From: Allomuricauda sp. TMED12
GTDB taxonomy: Bacteria; Bacteroidota; Bacteroidia; Flavobacteriales; Flavobacteriaceae
DNA length: 64,000 nucleotides
NCBI GenBank assembly: GCA_002167435.2
Contig: NHBR02000009.1
Location: 37,389-101,388, forward strand
Direction: 5' to 3'
In this document: in pieces, positions 43,406-51,941 of the stretch
Numbering within the stretch: position 1 is the first letter of the stretch
Layout of the letters: every line of letters begins with the position of its first letter
Notes under the pieces: generated by a model
What the model saw: only the letters and a program-made list of their open reading frames with translations
Databases searched by the model: none
What the model was told of the DNA's origin: nothing
Program-made: the position numbers and the translations under genes

Positions 43406-44437
43406 ATGCATGGTTCCCGAACATATCGATTTTCCTTTGCACTCATGGTGTTGGCATTGCTGTGCTCTTGGTTATTGAGCATAAGTTCCGGATCGGTCAC
43501 CATACCTTTTGCCGATATGTTGTCCACATTGTTCGGAGAATCCCCAAAAATCGCTTCGTGGGAGTATATCATCTGGGATTATCGGGTACCGAAGGCTTTC
43601 ACCTCCATATTGGTGGGAGCTGGACTTGCTTTGAGCGGACTTTTAATGCAAACGCTGTTCAGGAACCCCTTAGCAGGCCCATTTGTGCTTGGGATTAGTT
43701 CTGGAGCCAGTTTGGGTGCCGCTATTCTTTTAATGGGCACTTCTATTTCGGCCGGGTACACTTCTTTATCATTTTTGGGTGATATCACCCTTTCCATCGC
43801 CGCAAGTATTGGTAGCTTTTTGGTTCTATTGACGGTTATGATCGTGGCCCAACGGGTAAAAGACACCATGGCCTTGTTGATCATTGGATTGATGTTCGGC
43901 AGTATTACTTCAGCAATCGTAAGCGTTTTAGCCTATTTTTCCAGCGCCGAGGATTTACAACGTTTCAATTTTTGGTCTTTTGGAAGTGTGGGCAACCTAT
44001 CTGTAAACCAACTGCTTTTGTTAGGAAGCATCGTTACCATTGGAGTAATATTAAGCATTGCCTCTATAAAATCATTGAACGCTTTTCTATTGGGTGAGAA
44101 CTATGCGCAAAGCTTGGGGGTCTCCTTAAAAAAATCCAGATTTACCATCATCATCGCCACCGGACTATTGGCGGGCGGAATTACTGCATTTGCGGGGCCC
44201 ATAGCTTTTGTAGGCTTGGCCGTACCCCATTTGACTAGACAGATTTTTGATACGATGGAACATAAAGTCCTGATTCCGGCTGTAATGCTGTACGGCGCCA
44301 TTTTAATGCTGCTGTGCGACACTTTGGCGCAATTGCCCAATTCTGCCAGTGTATTGCCGATAAATGCGATTACATCCTTGGTGGGTGCTCCTGTAGTGAT
44401 TTGGCTATTGGTCCGTAAACGTAAAATGATGTTCTAA
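43406..44437 (+). CDS. FecCD-family ABC transporter permease (BtuC-like)
   Basis: A 343-residue permease with about ten transmembrane helices. Family motifs include SWEYIIWDYRVPKAFTSILVGAGLALSGLLMQTLFRNPLAGPFVLGISSGASLG and GPIAFVGLAVPHLTRQIF (cytoplasmic coupling loop), plus a C-terminal PINAITSLVGAPVVIWLLVRKRK. This matches the FecCD/BtuC group for B12, iron-siderophore and haem uptake. Its ATG follows the btuF-like stop immediately, and its last base overlaps the ATPase ATG. A dimer of this protein should form the channel through the inner membrane. Confidence 0.93.
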   Translation: MHGSRTYRFSFALMVLALLCSWLLSISSGSVTIPFADMLSTLFGESPKIASWEYIIWDYRVPKAFTSILVGAGLALSGLLMQTLFRNPLAGPFVLGISSGASLGAAILLMGTSISAGYTSLSFLGDITLSIAASIGSFLVLLTVMIVAQRVKDTMALLIIGLMFGSITSAIVSVLAYFSSAEDLQRFNFWSFGSVGNLSVNQLLLLGSIVTIGVILSIASIKSLNAFLLGENYAQSLGVSLKKSRFTIIIATGLLAGGITAFAGPIAFVGLAVPHLTRQIFDTMEHKVLIPAVMLYGAILMLLCDTLAQLPNSASVLPINAITSLVGAPVVIWLLVRKRKMMF

Positions 44438-45216
44438 TGGCACATACGGGAAAAAATATATTATCCATTACAGATTTGTCCATTGGATATGGTACCAAGA
44501 CAGTAACCAAAGGCATCAATTTTAATTTGGAGGCCGGTATGCTCTGTGGTATTGTAGGGGTGAATGGTATCGGAAAATCGACCTTGTTGCGCACTTTGGG
44601 AGGGTTTCAACCCAAACTTTCCGGTGATATTCTTTTGCATGGTAAACCATTGGAAAAAATTAACACAGCCACATTATCCAAAGAACTAAGTGTGGTGCTT
44701 ACGGAACAACCCGCTTCAAAAAATCTAACGGTGCAGGAATTGATTGCCTTGGGACGGCAGCCCTACACCAATTGGCTAGGTACTTTGACAAAAGAAGACA
44801 AACAACAGATTCAGGCGAGTTTGGATGCCTTTTTGCTGGACGAACTCCGTAACAACAAATGCCACGAACTGAGTGATGGGCAATTGCAACGGGTACTAGT
44901 GGCACGGGCCATGGCACAGGACACCTCTTTGATTCTTTTGGATGAACCTACCACGCATTTGGACCTGTACCATAAAGTGCAGATTTTAAAAATGCTTCAG
45001 GAATTGGCACACAACAAACAAAAAACCATCCTGTTCACCACGCATGAAATCGAATTGGCCATTCAGTTATGTGACCGGATATTGATTTTGGACGGAAAGG
45101 AACATCCCTTCGGAGACCCTTGTCAACTCATCGAACAAAAACACTTTGACCAATTGTTTCCGTCGGAAATGGTTCAGTTTGATGGAAAAACGGGTTCTTT
45201 TAAAGTGAATAAGTAA
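44437..45216 (+). CDS. ABC transporter ATP-binding protein (BtuD/FecE-like)
   Basis: A 259-residue ATPase: Walker A GVNGIGKSTLL, Q-loop VVLTEQPASKNLTV, signature LSDGQLQRVLVARAMAQD, Walker B SLILLDEPTTHLD, and H-loop TTHEIELA. The signature reads LSDGQ instead of LSGGQ, a tolerated variant. The start overlaps the permease stop as TAATG, so the two are translationally coupled. It energises the corrinoid/iron uptake permease encoded upstream. The dedicated BtuFCD plus receptor set forms a complete uptake path; TonB/ExbBD are not in the window. Confidence 0.93.
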   Translation: MAHTGKNILSITDLSIGYGTKTVTKGINFNLEAGMLCGIVGVNGIGKSTLLRTLGGFQPKLSGDILLHGKPLEKINTATLSKELSVVLTEQPASKNLTVQELIALGRQPYTNWLGTLTKEDKQQIQASLDAFLLDELRNNKCHELSDGQLQRVLVARAMAQDTSLILLDEPTTHLDLYHKVQILKMLQELAHNKQKTILFTTHEIELAIQLCDRILILDGKEHPFGDPCQLIEQKHFDQLFPSEMVQFDGKTGSFKVNK

Positions 45217-45277
45217 GTACACTTTCCATTTCGGCTTCAAACGGAATCCGTTATCTTTATCCTTCAGAAACTTTTTA

Positions 45278-46594
45278 ATGAGCACAGAACTTATTTACAT
45301 CATTATAGGCGTCTTTACATTGGTCATTGGGCTTTTTGTGGGGATGTATATTCAAAAACTGAAAACCAAATCTACCGAGAGTGTTTGGGAAGATAGAAAT
45401 CAGAAATCAGAAAATCAGATATCTGAACTCAAGCAGGAACTAGACAGCATTCGTGAAAGAAATTCAAGTTTGGAAATAAAATTGGCAAGAGAAGAAGCCA
45501 ATTCCGACAATTTGGAACAGAAAATCAAAGAACAAAAGGAAGAAGTCGAAAAACTCCAAGAAAAATTCACGAAAGAGTTTGAAAACCTTGCCAATAAAAT
45601 CTTGGACGAGAAAAGCGAGAAATTCACCAAGAGCAACAAGGAGAACATTGAAAATATTCTGACGCCCCTCAACAAAAAAATAAAGGAGTTCGAAGAAAAA
45701 GTAGAAAAATCCCAAAAGGAAAACATAAGCATTCACTCTGCTCTTAAAGAGCAATTGCTCACCTTGCAGACGCAAAACCTCAAAATAACCCAAGAGGCCG
45801 AAAACCTGACCAAAGCCCTGAAAGGCGATAGCAAAATGCAAGGAAATTGGGGAGAATTGGTATTGGAACGCGTGCTTGAAAAGTCTGGCTTGGAAAAAGA
45901 TAGGGAATATAGTGTTCAACAGAGCTTTAAACGCGAAGATGGTAGTCGTGTTATGCCCGATGTGATCATCCACCTGCCCGATGGTAAAAAAATGGTCGTG
46001 GATTCCAAGGTTTCCCTAACGGATTACGAACGCTATACAAATGCAGAGGAAGACGACAGGCCCAAGTTCTTAAAAGATCATATCAACTCCTTGCGCAGGC
46101 ACGTGGAGCAGCTTTCGGCTAAAAAATACGAAGACCTCTACGAAATGGAAAGTCCCGATTTTGTATTGATGTTCGTACCGATAGAGCCTGCGTTCGCCAT
46201 TGCGATCAATGAAGATAACTCTCTATATAATAAAGCCTTTGAACAAAACATCGTGATTGTTACGCCTTCCACGCTGTTGGCAACGCTACGTACCATAGAT
46301 TCGATGTGGAGCAACGAAAAACAGCAAAGAAACGCTATGGAAATAGCACGACAGGCAGGCGCTCTCTACGATAAATTTGTAGGTTTTATGCAAGATTTGA
46401 CCCAAGTAGGGAAAAAAATGGACGATGCCAAAGGGGAGTATAAAAATGCTATGAACAAATTGTTCGACGGGAAAGGCAATATTATAGGGCGTATTGAAAA
46501 ATTGAGAACCATGGGCGCAAAAGCGAAAAAATCCCTTCCTGAACCTATTTTAAAACGCGCCGACGAGGACGAGTTAGAAGAACTAAACCAATAA
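45278..46594 (+). CDS. rmuC: DNA recombination protein RmuC
   Basis: A 438-residue protein with an N-terminal membrane helix (residues 3-25). A long coiled coil (about 35-165, rich in Glu/Lys) follows, then the RmuC nuclease-like domain: MQGNWGELVLERVLEKSGL, MPDVIIHLPDGKKMVVDSKVSLTDYERY, DFVLMFVPIEPAFAIAI, and IVTPSTLLATLRTI. The PD..VDSK residues are the PD-(D/E)XK core. RmuC limits DNA inversions in E. coli; its exact activity is not settled. It is followed after 8 bp by a small membrane-anchored protein, probably cotranscribed. Confidence 0.95.
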   Translation: MSTELIYIIIGVFTLVIGLFVGMYIQKLKTKSTESVWEDRNQKSENQISELKQELDSIRERNSSLEIKLAREEANSDNLEQKIKEQKEEVEKLQEKFTKEFENLANKILDEKSEKFTKSNKENIENILTPLNKKIKEFEEKVEKSQKENISIHSALKEQLLTLQTQNLKITQEAENLTKALKGDSKMQGNWGELVLERVLEKSGLEKDREYSVQQSFKREDGSRVMPDVIIHLPDGKKMVVDSKVSLTDYERYTNAEEDDRPKFLKDHINSLRRHVEQLSAKKYEDLYEMESPDFVLMFVPIEPAFAIAINEDNSLYNKAFEQNIVIVTPSTLLATLRTIDSMWSNEKQQRNAMEIARQAGALYDKFVGFMQDLTQVGKKMDDAKGEYKNAMNKLFDGKGNIIGRIEKLRTMGAKAKKSLPEPILKRADEDELEELNQ

Positions 46595-46602
46595 CACTGA
46601 CT

Positions 46603-46968
46603 ATGAAAAAATTCCTACTGATTTTTATCACCGCCATTATAGTTGGATTTGTAGGGTATTTGGCTTTTATCTATTACGTACCCTACAGCGAAGGCTACCG
46701 GTCTGGCGAACTTATTAAGTTCAGTAGAAAAGGAGTTCTGGTGAAAACGTGGGAAGGGCAGATCAGCCAAGGGTTGTCCGGCACCAATGTATTTTCGTTC
46801 TCCGTGGAGGATAATGAAAAGGAAATCATTGAGAAAATGAAGGAGTTTCAAGGTCAATACATTAAAGTCACTTACAAAGAACGCTACGCTACATTTTTCT
46901 GGTTAGGCGATACCAAATATTTTATCACAGAAGTAAACTCTGAAAAATCACCGATTTTTAGGAATTAG
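46603..46968 (+). CDS. Small membrane-anchored conserved protein
   Basis: A 121-residue protein with one N-terminal transmembrane helix (FLLIFITAIIVGFVGYLAFIYYV). A short domain follows with VPYSEGYRSGELIKFSRKGVL, KTWEGQISQGL, NVFSFSVED and KVTYKERY. It is a single beta-rich domain with no catalytic motif; no dehydrogenase domain is visible. It starts 8 bp after rmuC and is probably in its operon. Function is unknown. A hairpin-rich repeat begins 5 bp after its stop. Confidence 0.8.
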   Translation: MKKFLLIFITAIIVGFVGYLAFIYYVPYSEGYRSGELIKFSRKGVLVKTWEGQISQGLSGTNVFSFSVEDNEKEIIEKMKEFQGQYIKVTYKERYATFFWLGDTKYFITEVNSEKSPIFRN

Positions 46969-46973
46969 ATGAC

Positions 46974-47041
46974 ACACCCCTAGCCCTCTTTTTAGAGAGG
47001 AAATAACTTCCCTCCTAAAAAGGAGGGATTGAGGGAGGTGT
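46974..47041. repeat. Hairpin-rich repeat at the end of the DUF559 gene
   Basis: The outer inverted repeat ACACC...GGTGT (46974-46978 / 47037-47041) encloses CCTCT/AGAGG and CCCTCC-TAAAAA-GGAGGG (47010-47027) hairpins. The DUF559 stop codon lies in the TAAAAA loop, so the last nine codons are encoded by the repeat. It may also act as a terminator. Confidence 0.75.
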
Positions 47042-47413
47042 AGGTCTATTAGCTTCAAATTGAAAAATGTACTCCTCGATTACTCTCAAAACATTATCCA
47101 TATCGTTTAAAACCTGATGATCAGTAAATCGAAACACTTGAATACCTAACTCGTTCAACCTTTTCGCCTTAATAACATCTTTCTCCCAAATTTCTTCCAG
47201 TTGATGTGAATATCCATCCACTTCAATGGCCAATCTTAGTTTATTGCAGAAAAAATCCACAATATATTCATCTATAGGTTTCTGCCTGTGAAAATCATAA
47301 CCGTGCATTTGATCACGCTTTAATCTTTGCCATAAACGTACTTCTGATTTTGTAGCATTCCGTCTGAGTTCCCTTGCAAGTTCCTTTAGCTTTGGATTAT
47401 ATTTGATAATCAT
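47015..47413 (-). CDS. DUF559 (endonuclease-like) domain protein
   Basis: About 132 residues from the ATG at 47413 (MIIKYNPKLKELARELRRN). It has the DUF559 core: TKSEVRLWQRLKRDQMHGYDFHRQKPIDEYIVDFFC and LRLAIEVDGYSHQL. The D...ExD residues match a PD-(D/E)XK nuclease centre similar to Vsr-type endonucleases. The C-terminal TPPSIPPF tail is encoded by the downstream hairpin repeat. DUF559 genes are widely scattered in Bacteroidota as lone insertions; here it lies between rmuC-linked and thioesterase genes on the opposite strand. A selfish or mobile character is inferred; no nuclease activity has been shown here. Confidence 0.85.
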   Translation of the reverse strand: MIIKYNPKLKELARELRRNATKSEVRLWQRLKRDQMHGYDFHRQKPIDEYIVDFFCNKLRLAIEVDGYSHQLEEIWEKDVIKAKRLNELGIQVFRFTDHQVLNDMDNVLRVIEEYIFQFEANRPTPPSIPPF

Positions 47414-47470
47414 TTTGCATGGCAAATTTCTCCTTTCAAAAAAAGGATTCTATGAAAACCCCAACAAAGT

Positions 47471-48016
47471 ATGAAAAAATTCAAATCATCCAGAGAAAGT
47501 AGAGTATCCATCACTGAATTAATGCTACCCTCCCACTCCAATTTTGGTGGCAAGGTACACGGAGGGCATATCCTTAATCTAATGGACCAAATAGCCTTTG
47601 CCTGTGCCTCCAAACATTCTCAGAGCTATTGTGTGACCGCATCGGTGAATCGGGTAGACTTTCTTAACCCTATTGATGTTGGAGAACTCCTCACCCTTAA
47701 AGCGTCCATAAATTACACGGGGAAAACTTCCATGGTAGTAGGAGTTCGCGTAGAATCCGAAAATGTTACCACAGGAGAAGTTAAACATTGCAATTCTTCC
47801 TATTTTACCATGGTATCCAAAGATAAGAACGGTAAAAACAAAACGGTACCCGGGCTCATTTTAAAGACCAAACAGGATATTCGCCGTTTTGCACGAAGTA
47901 AGGAGCGTAAACAATCTGCCTTTAAGCGCGACAGCAAATATGAATCCAACAATTTTAAGGTAAATGAATACTTGGAGTTCCTAGAAGGTGAAAACGTTAA
48001 GATGGATTTTGATTGA
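47471..48016 (+). CDS. Acyl-CoA thioesterase (hotdog fold)
   Basis: A 181-residue hotdog protein. The active-site helix is NFGGKVHGGHILNLMDQIAFACASKHS, followed by VTASVNRVDFLNPIDVGELLTLKASINYTGKTSMVVGV and a Lys/Arg-rich tail (IRRFARSKERKQS). It matches the cytoplasmic YciA/acyl-CoA hydrolase type, which cleaves acyl-CoA thioesters; the acyl chain preference cannot be read. Its last 20 bases overlap the convergent pgl gene. It lies just past the DUF559 element. Confidence 0.92.
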   Translation: MKKFKSSRESRVSITELMLPSHSNFGGKVHGGHILNLMDQIAFACASKHSQSYCVTASVNRVDFLNPIDVGELLTLKASINYTGKTSMVVGVRVESENVTTGEVKHCNSSYFTMVSKDKNGKNKTVPGLILKTKQDIRRFARSKERKQSAFKRDSKYESNNFKVNEYLEFLEGENVKMDFD

Positions 48017-48722
48017 GCTTAGCTGCAGCCTCTTCGTCCAAAAACCAAACTAAATTGCCCGATGATGGGTTGACCAAGGATGCCGGATAAGCTTCGGAGC
48101 CTTCGATTTTTTCCACCACAGCTTCCACCTTTTCCGCTTTGGATGCTCCCGTCACCAAAAAGGCCACTTCTTTAGCCGTGTTGATTACTTTTCCATTTAT
48201 GGAAACTCTTTTTTGACCTGATTCTGGGTGTGTGGCCACAACGCAGTGATCTTCGGAATCCCATAACTCAATTTCATGTGGAAAAATGGATGCCGTATGT
48301 CCGTCATCTCCCATACCTAAAATCACCAAATCGAATTGCGGTATCCCTTCTATCCTATCCAAATCTATTTCCAACAGATTGGCATAACGCATGGCTTCAT
48401 TCACCGGATCTTTTTCGCCCAATATGCGATTAATGTTTTTTTTCGGCACCTCAATCTTGGAAAACAGGTGCTCTACCGTCATTTTGTAATTACTTTCGTT
48501 GTCCGTTGGAGGTACGCAACGTTCGTCTCCCCAATAAAAATGTACTTTGCTCCAATCCACTTTGCCAGCAAATTTTTCGGCCAATACATCAAAAACAATC
48601 TTTGGTGTGCTCCCACCGGACAAAGCGACGTGAAAAGTATCTTTATCTCTTAGTTTATCAACAAAATAGCTCGAAAATTGCTCAGCTACCTCTTGTTTAT
48701 TTTTATATATTTTTAAATCCAT
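47997..48722 (-). CDS. pgl: 6-phosphogluconolactonase
   Basis: A 241-residue enzyme of the NagB/DevB type. It shows FHVALSGGSTPKIVFDVLA, VHFYWGDERCVPPTDNESNY and DLVILGMGDDGHTASIFP, with catalytic-type Asp/His residues. It hydrolyses 6-phosphogluconolactone to 6-phosphogluconate, the second step of the oxidative pentose phosphate pathway. It lies 100 bp downstream of zwf in the same direction, so the two are probably cotranscribed. The 3' end overlaps the thioesterase gene by 20 bp. A degenerate trace of the dispersed repeat (near 48751-48774) lies between pgl and zwf. Confidence 0.95.
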   Translation of the reverse strand: MDLKIYKNKQEVAEQFSSYFVDKLRDKDTFHVALSGGSTPKIVFDVLAEKFAGKVDWSKVHFYWGDERCVPPTDNESNYKMTVEHLFSKIEVPKKNINRILGEKDPVNEAMRYANLLEIDLDRIEGIPQFDLVILGMGDDGHTASIFPHEIELWDSEDHCVVATHPESGQKRVSINGKVINTAKEVAFLVTGASKAEKVEAVVEKIEGSEAYPASLVNPSSGNLVWFLDEEAAAKLNQNPS

Positions 48723-48822
48723 CTTGAATTATTTTTGGGTCTCAAATTCTCCTTCGATCACACTCAGGATGGCATTTCGAACGGAGAATTGCTCATTGGC
48801 AATTGTTTATTGATAATTGTAA

Positions 48823-50355
48823 TTAGCAGATTACACAATACCCAGGGTCGTCTGCTAAATTCTCACTGGGATTGCGCCAATAGCCATCCTTCTCAATCAA
48901 ATTGTCTGCATTTTCTGGTCCCCAAACTCCCGCAGCATAGCCGTACATCCGAACATCTTTACCACTTTTCCAGTAATTAAGAATAGGGTCTACAAACTCC
49001 CAAGCAGCCTCTACCTCATCAGCACGAGCGTACAAGGTGGCATCCCCTTGCATAGCATCCAACAAGAGACGTTCGTAGGCTTCCATAACGTAGGTTTCGG
49101 CCAAACTGGAATAGTAAAAGTCCAAATTGGCTCGCTCCACCTTAAAGCCTTGCCCAGGTACTTTTACTCCAAACTTGATTAAGATACCTTCATCAGGCTG
49201 AATACGGATAATCAATTTGTTATCCATCTCCTGCATTTCAGATCCCTTAAATATTTGGTGGTGCGGCTTTTTAAAGTGAATTACAATTTCGGTCACTTTG
49301 GTCGGCATTCTTTTGGCCGTCCGCACATAAAAAGGAACACCATGCCAACGCCAGTTATCCACGAAAAATTTAATGGCCGCATAGGTTTCTGTGGTCGAAT
49401 TCGGGTCCACCCCTTCTTCTTCTCTGTATCCTTTCACCTTTTTACCACTTACTTTGGAGGCCACATATTGTGCGCGAATTGTATTTTCAAAAAGTTCCTT
49501 TTCGTCCGTCATTATCCTTAACGACTTTAACGCTTTTACTTTCTCATTACGGATTTCTTCAGCATCGGCCCCAATCGGAGGCTCCATCACTACTAACGAC
49601 ACAATCTGTAGCAAGTGGTTTTGAAACATGTCCCGAAGTGCTCCAGACTTATCATAATACCCTCCTCGTTTTTCCACACCAACGCTTTCCGCATTGGTTA
49701 TTTCCACATGTTGGATATAGTTTCGGTTCCATAATGGCTCAAAAATACTATTCGAAAAACGGGTCACCAACAGGTTTTGAACAGTCTCCTTTCCTAAATA
49801 ATGGTCGATTCGGTAAATCTGGTGCTCTCTAAAGTATTTGTGAAGTCCTTTGTTCAACTCCCTCGCAGTCTCCAAGCTATAACCAAAAGGCTTTTCCACA
49901 ATCAAACGTTTCCAACCATTGTTTTGGGCATTCATACCCGCATCGGACAAATTGTGCGCTATAGTTTCATATAGCGTGGGAGGTGTAGAAAGGTAGTAAA
50001 TGATGTTACCAGAGGCACTATGTTTTTCCTTCAAGGCCTCCACTCGCTTTCGCAATGCGCTATAATCCGTATCGTAGCTATCCCCCAAGTCTTCATAATA
50101 AATCTTATCCGCAAAACTCTTTACTTTACTATCCTTGAGGTCTTTGGTCTTTTCTTTTAAATATTCACTTTCATAAACCACTCTGTCACGAAAAGCCTCA
50201 TCAGAAAGGTCGCTGCGGCTAACCCCCAAGACAACGAAGTTTTCTGGCAACTGATCGGCCAAATATAGGTTGAACAAGGATGGCATTAGCTTTCTTGCTG
50301 TCAAATCACCCGATGCTCCAAAGATTACGAGCATCTGATTTTCCGTCTTTTTCAT
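48823..50355 (-). CDS. zwf: Glucose-6-phosphate dehydrogenase
   Basis: A 510-residue enzyme of standard length. The NADP-binding FGASGDLTARKLMPSLFNLY is at the N-terminus, the active-site RIDHYLGKETVQNLLVTRFSN lies around residue 180, and FYVRTAKRMPTKVTEI follows further on. It oxidises glucose-6-phosphate to 6-phosphogluconolactone with reduction of NADP, feeding pgl downstream and gnd. zwf and gnd are divergent across a 165-bp spacer, so all three oxidative pentose phosphate genes share one control region. The C-terminal GYCVIC is short but within the usual range. Confidence 0.97.
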   Translation of the reverse strand: MKKTENQMLVIFGASGDLTARKLMPSLFNLYLADQLPENFVVLGVSRSDLSDEAFRDRVVYESEYLKEKTKDLKDSKVKSFADKIYYEDLGDSYDTDYSALRKRVEALKEKHSASGNIIYYLSTPPTLYETIAHNLSDAGMNAQNNGWKRLIVEKPFGYSLETARELNKGLHKYFREHQIYRIDHYLGKETVQNLLVTRFSNSIFEPLWNRNYIQHVEITNAESVGVEKRGGYYDKSGALRDMFQNHLLQIVSLVVMEPPIGADAEEIRNEKVKALKSLRIMTDEKELFENTIRAQYVASKVSGKKVKGYREEEGVDPNSTTETYAAIKFFVDNWRWHGVPFYVRTAKRMPTKVTEIVIHFKKPHHQIFKGSEMQEMDNKLIIRIQPDEGILIKFGVKVPGQGFKVERANLDFYYSSLAETYVMEAYERLLLDAMQGDATLYARADEVEAAWEFVDPILNYWKSGKDVRMYGYAAGVWGPENADNLIEKDGYWRNPSENLADDPGYCVIC

Positions 50356-50520
50356 AGTGTTTCAGGTTTCTGGCAGGTTGTGCTCTTAATGGCCTAATTC
50401 ATTTTAATAAGGTATCATTATTTTTGAGCATCACGAATATAAGGTTTATTTTAGGTTCGTAATTCAAGAAACATCAACCTTAGTGGTGTCTTAACACCTG
50501 AGAAGAAGAAAAAATATATA

Positions 50521-51930
50521 ATGGCAGACACGTATGATTTTGGCCTTGTGGGCCTTGGAGTAATGGGACGTAATTTTATTTTGAATGTAGCCGATAACGG
50601 TTTTACCGCATTTGGAAATGATTTGGATGAAGAAAAAGTGAATGCTTTGATCAATGAAGGTGGTAACACAGCCAAGGTAAATGCCTCTACAGAGGTTGAA
50701 ACCTTTGTGCAATCATTGACGGCTCCTCGAAAAATTATGTTGTTGGTGCCTGCCGGAAAAATTGTGGACAGTGTCATCGATGGCCTACTTCCCTATTTGG
50801 ATAAAGGCGATATCATTATTGATGGGGGAAACTCTTTTTACACGGATACCGATCGCCGTGAAGCATATTTAAAAGAAAAAGGCATCAACTTTTTTGGTGC
50901 CGGTGTTTCAGGGGGCGCCGAAGGTGCCCGGAAAGGCCCAAGCATTATGCCCGGTGGTTCCAAAGAAGCCTACCAACACGTAAAACCTATTTTTGAAGCC
51001 GTATCCGCCAAATACAAAGGCGAGCCTTGTGTGGCCTATTTAGGTCCAAAATCCGCAGGGAACTACGTAAAAATGGTACACAACGGTATTGAATATGGTT
51101 TGATGCAGTTGACTTCCGAAATTTACGACCTGCTCAAAAAAGCGGGTGGACTCACCAATGATGAACTACACAAAACCTATGCAGCATGGAACGAAGGCCG
51201 TTTGCAATCCTTTTTAGTGGAAATCACTTCGGAAATCTTTGCTCAAAAAGACGATTTGACGGACAACGACCTTGTGGATATGATTCTGGACAAGGCCAAG
51301 CAAAAGGGAACGGGAAAATGGACATCACAAAACGCTATGGATTTAGGAATTCCAGTGCCTACCATTGATATTGCTGTGAGCATGCGTGAAATATCTGCCT
51401 TAAAATCCGAACGTATCAAGGCGGACAAGTTGTACGACCGTCCCTCTCCAAAAGCAGTGGATAAGGGTGATTTTACATCGAAAGCAGAACAGGCGTTGTA
51501 TTTTGCATTCATCATTACCTACGCGCAGGGCATGCACCAATTGGCCGATGCCTCCAAGGAGTACGGTTACGAATTGGAACTGGGAGAAATCGCCAAAATA
51601 TGGCGAGCTGGCTGTATTATCCGTGCCGCAATGTTGGCCGATATTACCGAAGCCTACCAAACCGATAAAGATTTACAGAACCTATTGCTCTCCCCTTCTT
51701 TTGTGGAAAAAGTAAAAAGCACGGTAGACGCAGCAAGAGAGTTAGTAAGTTATGGAGCCTCAAATGGCATCCCATTACCAGGATTGTCCAATGCGCTAAC
51801 GTATTTTGATGCCTATACCAGTAGTAGACTGCCGTTGAACCTGATTCAGGCGCAGAGAGACTACTTTGGGTCGCACACCTATGAACGATTGGACCGCGAA
51901 GGTATTTTCCATACGGAATGGGAGAAGTAA
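50521..51930 (+). CDS. gnd: 6-phosphogluconate dehydrogenase (decarboxylating)
   Basis: A 469-residue enzyme. The N-terminal Rossmann domain (FGLVGLGVMGRNFILNVADNGF) is followed by GVSGGAEGARKGPSIMPGG, KMVHNGIEYGLMQLTSEIYD (catalytic Lys), and GKWTSQNAMDLGIPVPTIDIAV near the C-terminal helical domain. It converts 6-phosphogluconate to ribulose-5-phosphate, NADPH and CO2. It is divergent from zwf. A -7-like TATTTTTG box is at 50419-50426 in the spacer, without a good -33 partner. The ChaN-like gene starts 11 bp after its stop and may be cotranscribed. Confidence 0.97.
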   Translation: MADTYDFGLVGLGVMGRNFILNVADNGFTAFGNDLDEEKVNALINEGGNTAKVNASTEVETFVQSLTAPRKIMLLVPAGKIVDSVIDGLLPYLDKGDIIIDGGNSFYTDTDRREAYLKEKGINFFGAGVSGGAEGARKGPSIMPGGSKEAYQHVKPIFEAVSAKYKGEPCVAYLGPKSAGNYVKMVHNGIEYGLMQLTSEIYDLLKKAGGLTNDELHKTYAAWNEGRLQSFLVEITSEIFAQKDDLTDNDLVDMILDKAKQKGTGKWTSQNAMDLGIPVPTIDIAVSMREISALKSERIKADKLYDRPSPKAVDKGDFTSKAEQALYFAFIITYAQGMHQLADASKEYGYELELGEIAKIWRAGCIIRAAMLADITEAYQTDKDLQNLLLSPSFVEKVKSTVDAARELVSYGASNGIPLPGLSNALTYFDAYTSSRLPLNLIQAQRDYFGSHTYERLDREGIFHTEWEK

Positions 51931-51941
51931 AATCAATTCAA

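Noticed and set aside
46603..46968. Possible 6-phosphogluconate dehydrogenase fragment near the pentose phosphate genes.
   Set aside because: The protein has a membrane anchor and a small beta domain, with no Rossmann or catalytic motif; the real gnd is at 50521.
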